A stretch of 64,000 bases of DNA, taken from assembly GCA_963675555.1 (NCBI GenBank), contig OY776673.1:196099165-196163164 (forward strand), written 5' to 3'. This DNA is from Leptura quadrifasciata (Eukaryota; Arthropoda; Insecta; Coleoptera; Cerambycidae). Shown one piece after another: positions 43,045 through 54,366 of this stretch. A model generated the notes under the pieces. It was not told the DNA's origin, searched no databases, and worked only from the letters and a program-made list of their open reading frames with translations. Numbering within the stretch: the stretch's first letter is position 1; the number at the start of each line of letters is the position of its first letter. A program made the translations under genes and the position numbers.

Positions 43045-45580
43045 TATTATTATTAGCCGTTACTCGAGTCCGAGTATAAAAATGTTACAGTCGATAAATT
43101 GTGTACAATAAAAAACAAGTAACAGGTGTAGTTTATTGTAATTCCCATTCATCTACGGTGCACACGACTATGGCTATAGAGGCCAATTCGGGAGAGCACA
43201 TGTCGACCGCAGTCAGGACAAACATAGACCTGGTTAGGTCTTGGATTCGGCCTTCTTGCAGCAACATTTCCTTGATAGCTGGCCACAACCCCTCGCCATT
43301 CGGTTCTGTCCGCTGCAAGTTGTTCCCATTGCTCGTCTGCAATACCGCAGGATTTTAGATTTTCATGGAGAGCGTCTTTGAACCTCTTTCGTTGACCGCC
43401 ACGCCTTCTTCTACCGCTTAGCAATTCACCATAAAGTGTACATTTAGGAAGGCGGTTATCATGCATACGATGAACGTGACCTGCCCATCTTAGGCGTGCT
43501 CTTGAAATAAGCACCTCAATTGGAAGGCTGTTTGCTCTCCTGAGTACTTCCACGTTTGATATGTGATGAAACCAACGGATTTTCATCATACTTCTGAGGT
43601 GTCTTTGCTGAAAACGTTCTAATTCTTTCACATGACGGCGGTAAGTGACCCAGCTTTCACATCCATATAGCAGTGTTGGAATGACAACTGCTCTGTAGAC
43701 AGCCATTTTCGTTGACAAAGCAAGGTCGTGGTTGTCAAATACTCTCTCTCTAAGACCCCAGAGTGCTCTAGATGCAGCGTTAATTCTATTGCGAATCTCG
43801 CTGTCCATGTTTGCTTTGTCATTAACAACGTTGCCTAAGTAATTGAACTGATCCACCACTTCAAGAGAATTTCCGTTAAGTGTAATGTCTATTTGGTTCA
43901 CTTGATGAGGAGTTGACATAATCTTAGTCTTTCCAATGTTGATTTTAAGTCCCAAGGAATCATAGCTCTGGGCATACACATCTAAAAGTTCTTGAAGCTC
44001 TTCCGGCGTAGAGGCTAAAAGTGCACAGTCATCCGCATACTAGAGATCACAAATGAATCGTGTGCGTGTCTTCGTGAAAGCTCTAAAGCGCCCTATGTTA
44101 AAGAGACCGCCATCAAAACGGTATCTGAGACCTATTCCTCTGACTGTCAGTTTGTTGTCAACAATAATTGTTAGAGCAGTGGTAAACAAATTAAAGAGTA
44201 GGGGTGCCAGAACACATCCCTGCCTAACTCCAGTGAGGGTTTGGAAAGGTTCGGTTGCCTCATTATTATACATAACCTGGGCGTTGTTGTTTGTATGTAG
44301 ACTGCGACATACTTCCACAAATTTTCTAGGGATACCTAAGCGGAACATAATTTTCCAGAGCACTTCCCTGTCCACCGAGTCAAACGCCTTGGTTAAATCA
44401 ATGAAGGCCATGTGAATTTCTCCTTGATGTTCGAGTGCTTTTTCTTGAAGCTGTTTAAGTGTGAAGATTAAATCCGATGTGCCTCGGTTTGGTCTAAAGC
44501 CACTCTGTGTTTCAGGAAGTAACTTTTCCATAACAGGTGTTAGCCTATTTGCCATCGCTTTAGTGAGTATCTTCCCTCCAACAGCCAGGAGAGCTATACC
44601 CCTGTAATTTCCACAGTCCGCAGCGCTGCCTTTGTTTTTGAAGAGGTTGATTAAAAGTGTATCACGAAACTCCTGCGGAGCTTGACCACTTTCCCACACG
44701 ACATCAAACAGTTTTTTGAGGTAGGGTATGAGCTCTGACGACACAGCTTTAAAGATCTCAGCTGGGAGTGAGTCGGCGCCGGGAGATTTGTTATTTTTTA
44801 GCTGCCCAATGGCGGTTAAGATCTCTTCCGTTGTTAGTGGCTTATCTAAGTCTTCGAAGGTGTCGTATTGAGGGATAAGATTTATAATATCGTGATCGGC
44901 TTGACTTTGCTGGTTAAGAATGTTAGAGTAGTGTTCTTTCCATCGGGTTCTTATTTCCTGGTCTTCTTTGAGGAGATTTCCATTTAAATCTTTAATAGGG
45001 CACATATTTTTCCGACTGGGGCCGTACACTGCTTTTACTCCTTGAAAGAAATTCCTGTAGTCGTGTGAATCGGCGTACCTTTGAATTTCTCTGGCCTTGC
45101 TTGCCCACCACTCGTTCTTTATTCTTCTGATTTCGCGTTGCGTTTCATACTTAGATTGGGTAAAAGCTTCTGCTTTTGATGAGTCGTTGGGGTGGTTGAT
45201 AGCGTTTTGGAAGGCAATATGTTTGCGGTCAAGAAGTTCTTGTATAAAAGCTTCATTATCATTGAACCAGTCCTCCTGTTTTTTACTTGCTACAGTGCCA
45301 AGAATTTCCTCACTCGCACTTTTTAAACTGTCTTTAATTTGTGTCCAGGTAGCAGCGACATCTACAGAATTGGTTTCTTCTAGTGCACTCAGATTCTCTT
45401 GAACTTTTTGCTTTAGCTGTTCAACGGTTTGTTGGTCACGCAATTTACTAATACAGAGACGGGGTCTACGTTTTACTTGAGTTCTTCGGTGTTTGGGTCT
45501 CATGACAATTTTCATTTTAGAGACAACAGGACGATGATCGGTCCAACATTCGCTATCAATGCGCGCCTTTGTAATTTGGA
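43045..45580 (-). mobile_element. Young LINE, copy B (5'-truncated in the endonuclease)
   Basis: Inserted in the ITm transposase with a perfect 9-bp target duplication TGAGTTATG (43036-43044 and 45581-45589). Minus strand: the 5' end falls in the last part of an AP-type endonuclease (ARIDSECWTDHRPVVSKM), then the reverse transcriptase, C-terminal zinc finger, a short 3' UTR and a (TAA)4 tail. It belongs to the same family as copy A, with only a handful of differences in the shared 0.9 kb. The clade is not settled: RTE- or I-like by the CGNYRGIALL and GVRQGCVLAP blocks and the TAA tail. Confidence 0.93.
43149..45580 (-). pseudogene. LINE ORF2: endonuclease end, reverse transcriptase, zinc finger
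   Basis: Non-LTR retrotransposon polyprotein, 5'-truncated. The first ~22 codons (45580-45515) are the endonuclease C-terminus with the DHRPV motif. Numbering from the Met at 45515: CGNYRGIALL..GKIL around residue 305-318, FIDLTKAFDSV at 371 (first catalytic Asp), GVRQGCVLAPLLF at 429, then a TAG at 44040-44042 directly before YADDCALL, the second catalytic block. The same frame continues to 43149 through GLKINIGKTKIMS, the WAGHVHRM connector and the C-x2-C-x12-H-x3-H finger. Apart from the 5' loss this single nonsense codon is the only break, so inactivation is recent. Confidence 0.93.
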
Positions 45581-45589
45581 TGAGTTATG

Positions 45590-46410
45590 TGGGGGAGCAC
45601 CGTCGTGCTGATAAAAATGTTTCTATGTTCGGCGAGAGGTAAATTTTCTAAATAGTTATTATTAAAATTTTGTAAGATATTCAGATATCTTTCACCTAAA
45701 AAAAAAACAAAAATTTACCTATACATATTAACAGAAGAGAAAAATTTTATTTACTGTTTAAATTTTCCTGATAAAATTGTAATGCCACCACTCTATCGTT
45801 TCTTATGGCACAGTAAACATTGAACTGCCAACTTTCCTGAAAGTTTCGCTCTCTGACCATATAAGGATTTGAGTCACTCCAATAATGCGAATGTCTATTA
45901 TAAAGTCCATTTTTAGTAAATTTTGCTTCATCTGTCCATATAATAATATTTCCCAAATAAGAATCGTGACCCTCAGACCTTATTAGAATAATCTCACAAA
46001 AATTCTGCCTTCTTAGGAAATCTGTTTCTTTTAATCCTTGAACCACATGGAATGAAAACAGGTGAAACTTATGTTTTAATAAGATTCTGTGAATTGAATC
46101 CTTGCATAGTCCCGATTCAAGAGCAGCTTGTCTTAAAGACATCCTTGGAAATGCATGAAAATATCCCAGAATGACTATTTCATTGTTTTCGTCATCAACA
46201 ATAGGCTTTCTTCTTCTTTCCATTTTTCCTTGACAGAGTCATAATTTTAAAGAATTTCCAGTATGCGTTTTACAGTGTTTGGTGACGGTTTCCGTTTTTT
46301 CTGGATATCGAGTAGCAAATGTGCTGCAAGTTCTTGATATTACTTTATCACATTCTCCATAGATAATAAACAAATTTAAAAAGTCTTCGTGGGTGTAATT
46401 TAAACGTACT
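45590..46410 (-). pseudogene. ITm transposase, N-terminal and central part
   Basis: It begins in the inverted repeat with an HTH of the DUF4817 type (FLNLFIIYGECDKVI..TCSTFATRYPEK). A one-base expansion in an A run (~46302) and a TAA (~46254) interrupt it. From 46223 it is open: PRMSLRQAALESGLCKDSIH (second HTH), HVVQGLKETDFLRRQNFCEI, IIWTDEAKFTKNGLYNRHS (first catalytic Asp), HYWSDSNPYMVRER and AIRNDRVVALQFYQENLNS. After a 59-nt intron-like gap comes ERYLNILQNF and, after a one-base shift near 45612, QHDGAPPHNS with the second catalytic Asp, where LINE copy B is inserted. Confidence 0.88.
45696..45754 (-). other. Putative 59-nt intron in the transposase gene
   Basis: On the minus strand the frame hits TAA within GTAAATAAAA; 59 nt later a T-rich tract ends in AG. 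Excising GTAAATA...TTTTTAG joins AACA to GTGAAAGATAT in phase, giving ENLN-S-ERYLNIL, which restores the normal family sequence (usually G.LN/TGERYL..L). Donor, pyrimidine tract, acceptor and phase all fit a short insect intron. A chance frame-restoring indel is the alternative. Confidence 0.65.
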
Positions 46411-47069
46411 GGCAAGATAATGACTGATCATGGCTATTTTGATGAAATGATTACAACAATTCATGAATTTCTAATAAAATCACAAATATTTCAAAAAGTT
46501 GTAACTTTAACCCCCACAATGCTAATATCAGAAAAAAGGGAATTCAATTTTACACAACTTGACGTAAAAAAATACAGGGTGTTCCTTTGACCTAAACAAG
46601 TTTTCGCGGTTTGAATTTGACAAAATGTAACGCGAAAAACGGAACACTTGATATGATATCATTGAATTAATTTCAGATGTAGAACGTAGTTCTCCTTGTG
46701 TTCTCTTTGCGGGACAAGAAGCAAATGACGATCTTTTACAAGAAGAAAGTTATAACGATTCTTGCAAACCATTGCACCTGTCAAATTTTCTATAAAATGT
46801 CAAATATCTCTGAAACGGCTAGGTTTAGGTATAGACATATTTTCGACTCGGAATTTTATGCTCTTTTCGAAGACCTTAAAATATACAGGGTATTCCATTC
46901 GAAATAAGCAAGTTGGTATCGACTTCCGGTATAAGCGAAAGTGCCAGCTGCTTGTAATTATTTTAGTTAGATTGGCCACACCGACATTAGTAATTATCTA
47001 AATTTTTAATATTTTCTGATGCGTACTTTTCTCTATATCAATCGATTCAGTTCCAGGTGAGACACCCTG
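46262..47069. repeat. Right terminal inverted repeat
   Basis: About 808 bp, complementary to the left repeat. On the minus strand its inner end (46410-46262) encodes THEDFLNLFIIYGECDKVIS and the start of the transposase, so the coding region begins inside the repeat. ACAGGGTGTTCC at about 46577 and ACAGGGTATTCC at about 46883 are inverted relative to the terminal motif. Confidence 0.88.
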
Positions 47070-47254
47070 TATAACAAAAATGTAATATATTAACAATTTT
47101 AAAATTAATTAGTTTTATATTAAAATTAATTGGAGAAAAATTCATCAACAGTATGACAGTTTTTTCAATACGTAATATTTTAAGCTTTTTTTTTTTGAAA
47201 ATGTAAATGTTTTGAGATTCTTTTACATTAGCTGATAACGCATTGAATATTTTA

Positions 47255-48455
47255 CACCCCTTAAAGTATATATTTTTTTGATGTTGATGTTGTCGAATGT
47301 TGACTAGGGATAAGATTATTTTTAAATCGTGTTGAGTAATTCTGGTCAGTTAGATTTTTCTGAAAAGTGGGCAAGTTCTTATAAACATAACCTAGTTCAT
47401 AAACATATGTGCTGGTTACTGTTAGAATTTTTAATTCTTTGAAAGCTGTTTTGCAAAATTCTCTTTTTGGGATCTTATGCAATATTCGTACTGCATAGTT
47501 TTGGAGAATAAAGACGCGTTGACAGTAACTACTCATCCCCCAATTAACAATATCATATCGCATCTGAGAATATAAGTTTGCATAGTATAGTCTATGTACA
47601 ATCTTTTGACTACAATGATTGCAATGCGTAGCAACAACTGCGTAATTTATTCATCAATATGGACATGTCATTTTAGGCAGCAATTAAACATTACCCCTAA
47701 GATTGTACCTGACTCATGTATGTAGAATAGATTAGAATTTTGAGTATTTAAGTTAACCTGCGAGATTTTTTTTGTCGGAATGGTATCGATACAGTTTTTT
47801 GCTTATTTAAATTAATTTAAAAAATCTTCAAATCATAGAATGCATTTTTTATAGATATACTCTGCTGAATTTATTACTTCAATATGACTGCTCTTTGTGA
47901 TTAAAAAAAATTGTGTCATCAGCATAACACACTATTTGTAAGTTGTGTTTTATAAAATACACTAGGTCATTAGCAAAGATAATATATAAAAAAGAGGGCC
48001 CAATATGGAGCCTTGTGGGACTTGGTTACTCTCCTAGGTTCGCTTTTCCCTATTTCTTAGTTATTATTTTATAAATTTTAGTGGTTGTCCCCCGATTCCA
48101 TACCTATACCTGTAGACTTTTTCTAAGACCAAGTGATGGTCTACGCAATCAAAAGTTCGGGAAAAGTCAATGAACAGACCAAGAGGGCACATTTTTGTCA
48201 AGTCCATTTACAGTTTCTATATGGAAATTATTTAAGACTGTATCCACATCTCTATTTTTTTACAAAACTATGTTGTGCTAGTAAAATTATGCTCTTATTT
48301 ATGCAAAAGTTTGCTAGTTGACCATTTAAGGCTGACTCATATATCTTAGAGAAGCTTGAAAGCAGTGTGATAGATCGGTAATTATCATAAGCGTTAGCGT
48401 CACCTATTGAAAGCTTTAATTTTTCGGGAAATATTCCCTGTTCGAGTGTTAGCCC
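47255..48455 (-). pseudogene. LINE (CR1/Jockey-like) reverse transcriptase
   Basis: Minus-strand blocks in order: GIFPEKLKLS and NAYDNYRSITLLSSFSKIYE (fingers), GLFIDFSRTFDCVDHH (first catalytic Asp), NQVPQGSILGPL (usually GVPQGSVLGPLLF), a decayed FADD region, then AIRYDIVNWGMSSYCQRVFI, LQNYAVRILHKIPKREFC and YSTRFKNNLIP near the C-terminus. Spread over three frames with many stops. Both ends are truncated. Confidence 0.85.
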
Positions 48456-48894
48456 CCTCAAGCTAAAAAAGTAGTTTTTAAAAAATCTCTGTCTGCCGTC
48501 TGTAGTCGCCCCTAGAACCTAAACTACTAGATCGATTTTGCTCAAATTTTGTATGTGTATTCAAGACGGTCACGCCTCTTCGTGAAATTGCAAAATCGAT
48601 CCTAGCTCAACTGTGGGGAGAGTTATCTCCTAAAAGCCGACAAGAAAACAAAATAATTTTATTTTAATGTTATCAAATTTTGACACATGCAACTGTAGCG
48701 TTAAGTATCATGAAAACCATTGTTTGGTGGCATAGTGGACAGAGCATTTGACTATGATGGGTTCAAATGCTGTTTAAAGATCTCCCTTCATTACCAGTTA
48801 ATTTTTTTTGTTTAAATAATTAAATCTTTTTGATTAAATAGTCGAGTACTCGTATTACTATTTTTAATTATTTGAAAAAAATTATTTTTCGTGC
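48456..48894. other. Unassigned DNA between two LINE relics
   Basis: No gene seen. It starts with a GTGTTAGCCCCCTCAAGCTA block and includes ACTAGATCGATTTTGCTC, which have the flavour of a DNA-transposon end, but no second end is visible. Confidence 0.4.
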
Positions 48895-49330
48895 AACTGC
48901 TTTGGTAGACTTTTCCAAGGTCTTTAACACCCTTGAGCATGGTCTTCTCTGTGCAAAGATTAGTCATTATGGCGTAAATAATATTTCTCTTAGCTTTTTT
49001 AAGTCGAATCTTGGTAATCGTCGCCAGATAGCAATTTCAGACAATGAGTATTCCCAGTTTGGGCTTATTACTTCTGGAGACCCACAGGGCTTAGTACATG
49101 GGCCTCTACTTTTCTCATATACACAGCAGACATTTTTCAAACCGTTGCATATACGAATATTTCAGCTTATGCAATAACACTTAACTTTCTTTGTCTTTGT
49201 AATGATATTGCATCAGCTACATTTAATACTGACCGGGAATCTATTGTAGACTACAATAAATAAAACAACTTGAAATTAAATTCAAATAAATGCAGTTGTA
49301 TCTGTTTCTACCACAAAAATATGTAGATGA
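48895..49330 (+). pseudogene. LINE (Jockey-like) reverse transcriptase fragment
   Basis: The plus strand encodes ALVDFSKVFNTLEHGLLCAK (palm block, usually D.SKAFDT..H..L), NISLSFFKSNLGNRRQIAIS, LITSGDPQGLVHGPLLFSYT (the GVPQG..LGPLLF block), and, after stops, KLNSNKCSCICF corresponding to the block after the catalytic box. It lies on the opposite strand to the relic at 47255-48455 and is a separate insertion. Confidence 0.8.
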
Positions 49331-49619
49331 CAGTTGCGGTATTATGGTAAAAAAATGTTATTCTGAATTGAAATTTCTTTACTCTAATGTAATTATGATT
49401 AATTTTAAAATAAGAACAAATTGGTTGAAACCATCATAAGTCAAAGCATGACTGTATATTATCCATGTCGCCTCTAAAAAATACAAAATGGTTGTTGAAA
49501 ATTCATATTTGATTGAGTAAGCTGGTTAAATATTGGCAGTACTTCTAAACTTTTGTTTGTTTGTTCATCGTTTAATTTTCTCATCCTCCCCCACGTGAGA
49601 AACTGCTTCACAGAAAAGA
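49331..49619. other. Unassigned AT-rich DNA
   Basis: Nothing supportable. It may contain the outer left end of the following ITm element. Confidence 0.4.
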
Positions 49620-51345
49620 CTTTCATAATGTTCATAACTCAACAGCCTCTCGACTGATCTTCGTCAAATATGCCAGAGGAACTTTTTTATTCTAAGAAAC
49701 AATAATTTATGTATTATATCACTTTTGATCATAGAGGGCGCCGCAGGACCTGTATCTGATGATGGATTTGTTTCATATTTTTTTCGACGAAACGTTGTGG
49801 TACTTCTGACAAGAACATCTGATAAGGGCACTTGGTAGAACTTGATAACTCTAACCGTTTCCGAGTAAAGTGCCGTTAAACATTTCAATAATTTTTTTCA
49901 AAGAGAAATTCAAATTTAATGAAACAACGCTAATAAAATTCGCTGCGGTTTGTGTTTCGTCCCACAGTTCTTCTCTTGAGTTGATAGTATTTGCATAGAC
50001 TAAGGACTTCATATGTCCCCACACATAATAATCCAAAGGATTATAATCAGGACTCCTTGGAGGCCAAGCAAACTCACTTCCTCGACCGATCCATCTGCGT
50101 GGGAAAGTCTCATCAAGATAATTCCTGACTTCAAATGAAGAAATGAGGGGGAGCTCTATCTTGCATGAACCACATGCTGTTCCATATGTCTAGCATGAAA
50201 GCATCAGCAAGAGTATTTTGAAGAAAAAACAGATAAGACTGTCCAATTAAATTTGGAGGAAGGACAAAGGGTCACAATAATTGATTGCCGATGATGCCCC
50301 ACCAGACGTTAATGTTAAATTCTTGCTGAAAATGCCTTTCTTTAACGGCATGTGGATTTTTTACTTCCCAGTAATGGGTATTTCTCCAGTTAAAAACGCC
50401 TCGACGAGTAAAAGTTGCTTCGTCTGTAATTAAAGTGTTCTTAACAAAATTTCGATCCCTGTTGTGTTTATTTAGAACAAACTGACAAAATTGTAGCCTT
50501 TGTGGAAGATCCCTTCGAAGTAAGTTTTGTACAGGAGTGAGATGATATGGGTAGAAGCGTTCGTTACGTAAGACTCTTAGGACAGATTGTTTATTCACCC
50601 CTGTTGTCTCTGCGAAACGACTTGAGCTGACTTGAGGATTTTCATCCACACGAACTAAAATTTCTAGTTCTTGATCTGGAGTAATTCGTTTCGGTCGTCC
50701 AACATCGTTTTTATGACGAAATGAAGTCCTTTCTCCCAAACGACGAAACGGATCTTTGAAAATCTTATGGTCTGGCTGTATTCTATTTGGATGTTGCAAT
50801 GAGTATCTCCTCGCTGAAGCATGTACGCTAAAATTATTTTGTGCGTAAACACATATCATATCCCTCATTTCCCTATTTGATAAGTTATTATGTCTAGGCA
50901 TTGTAAATAAAGAAGTTAAAGAAATTAGCTCGAGGAACTCAAGAACAAAATAACATGATTAAATGGCGTAAATGTCGGAACTAAAACGTAACCAAAGCAC
51001 ACTTTTCAATAAATACACTTTGTTTCAGTAAATTTGAATTTGTCTTTCAAAAAATTATTGAAATGTTTAACGGCACTTTCCTCGAAAACGGTTGGAGGTA
51101 TCAAGTTATACCAAGTGTACCTTTTATACGTGGAAATGATGCCCTCATCAGATTTTCTGATAAGTACCGCAACATTTCGTCAAAAAAAAAATATGAAAAA
51201 TATTCATCATCAGATACAGGTCCTGCGGCGCCCTCTATGATCTAACGTGATGTAATACATACACTATTGTTTCTTAGAATAAAAAAAGTTCTTCTAACAA
51301 ATTTGGCGAAGATCAGTCCAGAAGATTTTTAGTTATTGCAAAAAA
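49620..51345 (-). mobile_element. Second ITm transposon with ~0.3-kb inverted repeats
   Basis: Inverted repeats at about 49650-49925 and 51022-51320 share GGGCGCCGCAGGACCTG, TTCTAAGAAACAAT, GACTGATCTTCG and GTGCCGTTAAACATTT (as complements). They enclose a minus-strand transposase. The left repeat includes the last ~20 codons of the transposase, so the right repeat carries a mirrored copy of them. Exact termini and the TA duplication are not resolved; the tips may extend further out on both sides. Confidence 0.75.
49851..50901 (-). pseudogene. ITm transposase with N-terminal DUF4817-type HTH
   Basis: A DDE transposase of about 345 codons. Start at 50901: MPRHNNLSNREMRDMICVYA begins the first HTH (YAQNNFSVHASARRYSLQHP), then DVGRPKRITPDQELEILVRV and SSRFAETTGVNKQSVLRVLR (second HTH), NTLITDEATFTRRGVFNWRN (first catalytic Asp), HYWEVKNPHAVKERHFQQEF, GIIGNQLL then a TGA stop at 50272. 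The frame resumes with NSMWFMQDRAPPHF (second Asp), a frameshift near 50150, then RWIGRGSEFAWPPRSPDYNP and LDYYVWGHMKSLVY, ending at 49851-49853. Only two disabling changes were seen. Confidence 0.9.
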
Positions 51346-51359
51346 AACGAAAAAATAAT

Positions 51360-52195
51360 TTGAACTTTGACGCTTTGTATCTTTTTCCACAGCAACATTT
51401 TACTAAAGCATAATTGGTTATATCCTCATATTTTGGCCCAAAGAATTTACCCCTGAACTATGGTTTATTATTAATGGTCCACCTTTTATATGTGTGCACT
51501 ATGAGTATATGACGAGACATTGTATAATGACTCGAGTTGCATTCGCAATACTATATTACTACTACTACTATAGAGATTTATGGTTTCAGTTTTCTCTGCC
51601 TTTATACCATGCATAGACATGGTACCGGGTTGCATGCAGTTGAGAATGGTTGAGGCTACTGATGCTAATCTACAGTGTAGATATGACACTGATTGTATTT
51701 TTCTTTCTGTTTTTCATTCGACCTTGCGCAATTTGAATTGTTCTAAGACTGCAACGGTATATTAACCTATGTGCTATTTTAATTCTCCTCCGTTTATTTT
51801 AGTTCCTTACTGAAATACGAATATTACTATCCGTGTTGACTGTTATGAATATTTTTCCTGGAATCTCGAATTTCTTAGTCCTGGAGCCTTCAAGAGAGTT
51901 GGAACATTTGGTGTAACACTAACACTGACGTAGTTTCCACATACCCAATACACTTGAATACCGAACTGAACACTACACTGAATACTACCCTTGAATACTC
52001 GACGCGCATCCCGCTAAGCATCTTAACGTCATCGGGAGAAAATTAAAACTCTTTTTAATCATCAAGAAATCAATTTTAGCTTTCCACAGCTACAATTTAC
52101 TAATGCATTTTAGGTTTACTCGTATTTTGGTTCAAATAATCCTTCCTTGAACTATCTCATATTATTAATGGTCCTCCCAGGACTCTTTTAAAAAA
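51360..52195. repeat. Two related ~140-bp blocks in direct order
   Basis: 51395-51490 and 52080-52180 share TTTCCACAGC(A/T)ACA, TTTACTAA, GTATTTTGG-like and ATTATTAATGGTCC blocks. They lie just outside the right end of the second ITm element and are non-coding. The rest of this interval is unassigned. Confidence 0.5.
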
Positions 52196-53189
52196 AGTCG
52201 GTAATGTTTGCTCCTGAGAACATACCACATTTCCTACTAAAATATACGAATGTTATTAATTGATAAATAACAGAGAATTGGTACATAATTTTATTTGAAA
52301 GGTTTACATTAAGTCACAGAGAGGTAAGCACATTTTATTTTTGGCTAAAACTGTTGCTACATTGAACCTTTTCAACTCAAACCAATTATAACTTTTTTGC
52401 TCTTAGTCAATGGAAAAATATTTTTTCTTGGGGCATTATAATAATGATAAATTATATCAGATTTCTTCAGGTATTTTTCCATCAAGAGATAAAAAATAAC
52501 AAAAGATTATTAGCATTCTTTCCAGGGAGAATCCCTCCCTTCCCTGGACAGAATCGGTTAATATCCGGCTGACGCATTAAAACGACAAGGGCGAAATCCT
52601 AACGAGCCCTCAGAGCACACCGAAACCGCCCTGTCCTTAATTATTACTCTTTTGAGGTTGTAAATCATCTCAGTTTGGGGTGTTTTATGATGTGGGTCAC
52701 TTACCGGCGTACAAGCACCCGTCTTCAGGCGAGCTTCTGTCTGCAGGTTTACCCAAATTATGAGTTATTGTTCCGTATTCAGCGGGATAAATGCCTTGTT
52801 AGGCATTCTAATTATTTCGTTATTAATGGCTATCGCGGTTATTGTTTTGGATATTAGGATCGTTTAGCATTGTTCGAGATTGTATGTTTGGGCAGAACAT
52901 TAATAAGGTCATAGACGTTATATATGTAGAAACTGATTTTAAAGAAATGGCGATTCAAAGTGGATATTATACACAGTTACTTGGGTAGCCTCTTTAAAAA
53001 ATTGGCTAAACAGGAATCGACTTTCAGATAACAATAATTATTAAATAACGTTATTTAAAGAAATACATAATGTAATAAGATAATTAGATATATTTGTGCA
53101 TTTATATACATATATAAAGCAGGTGAAGTTTAGCCCAGTGCATATTCTTACACTTAAACTATTCCAGAAATAACTAACATTTTTATTAT
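52196..53189. other. Unassigned DNA
   Basis: No gene or repeat supported. Confidence 0.45.
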
Positions 53190-54366
53190 ATCAAATTACT
53201 AAACACTAAATTATACCTTAAAATGGCATATTAATTGATAAACTCGATTTTTATGGTTTTACAACCAGTACCAAACTTTTATTATCATCCTATCTTATCG
53301 ATAGGAAGCAGTACGTATTTTATAATGATATGACATCTGATCCACCAAGTATTGAGCATGGAGTTCCACAAGGATCCGTCTTGGGACCCACAATATTTTT
53401 AATATATATAAATGGCCTCTCAAACTTAATAACTAATTCTAGATTAATTATGTCTGATGATGATTGTAAGATAACTGATTGCAACTTGAACTTGCCAGTC
53501 TTGTTTGACGAGATCAAGCTAACCCAATTAATTGCTCAAAACTATTTTATTTCAAATGAATTGAGTTTAAATAACACAAAAACTGAAACAATGATTTTTG
53601 CCCTACGAAGTATATCTAACTTTAATAATCCTGGCTCATTTTAGGACCATACCTAGACTCTAAGTTAACATGGGATGAACACACCATTTACGTTTGTAAT
53701 AAAATATCAAAGAACATATACCTGCTATGAAATTTGTCAAACAATGTATCTCAACAAACTCTCCTTACTGCATATCATAGCCCATTCCATTCTATTCCAT
53801 TCGGCGATATCGTATGGCATTCTTGTTTAGGGGTATTCTGCTTCCCGCGATAATGTTTTTAGACTGCAAAGAATGAAGAATCATATTGAAAACGAGGTCA
53901 AATACTCATATTTTATGAGAACTATGGATAACATAAATATAACATTATTTAGGACTCAGTAAAATCAGAGATGGAACGGGTTATTACTATTACCTTAACG
54001 TATTGCCACAGCATGTAAAAGCAATACCTGAAAAAAAAAACAAAAAATTAAATTTAGGATAAAAAATATCTTTTGTCTCCTATATCTTGTATCTTTTGAC
54101 ATTTTATAGTGATACAGAATTTCTAAATAGTAATCTAAGTCTTATTTAAATATTTGCATTGTATATTTATAGATTTTTTTCGCTTTAACACTTTTTACAT
54201 TTATTATATAGTATACATTTTTTTAACAATATTTATACACTGTTATATACTATAAATATTTTGTGTTGCATTTTTGTTTTTTATGTATTATACTGTTTGT
54301 TTTCTTTCTGACCTGTGTATTTGGATGTTTTAGCACCAATAAATTATATCTATCTATATCTATTTA
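53190..54366 (+). pseudogene. LINE (CR1/Jockey-like) reverse transcriptase, C-terminal half with 3' tail
   Basis: The plus strand encodes SYLIDRKQYVFYNDMTSDPP, SIEHGVPQGSVLGPTIFLIY, INGLSNLI, LIMSDDDCKITD (catalytic box decayed to SDDD), NELSLNNTKTETMIF, and after stops LTWDEH, AISYGILVWG-like residues and NVFRLQRMKN. The first 104 codons (53330-53644) are uninterrupted. The insertion ends with AATAAATT followed by a TATC-repeat tail (54340-54366), a typical LINE 3' end. 5'-truncated. Confidence 0.85.

Larger units (their letters stand above)
41822..47069 (-). mobile_element. ITm DNA transposon with ~0.8-kb inverted repeats
   Basis: The ends CAGGGTGTCTCACC (41822) and GGTGAGACACCCTG (47069) are each flanked by TA (41820-41821, 47070-47071), the Tc1/mariner target. 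The inverted repeats run to about 42664 and 46262, roughly 0.8 kb each. Between them lies a minus-strand transposase gene split by LINE copy B (43045-45580). Removing the LINE gives about 2.7 kb. The repeats contain internal ACAGGGTGTTCC-like motifs in inverted orientation relative to the tips. The left repeat carries a ~58-bp extra insert (42427-42485). Confidence 0.9.
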
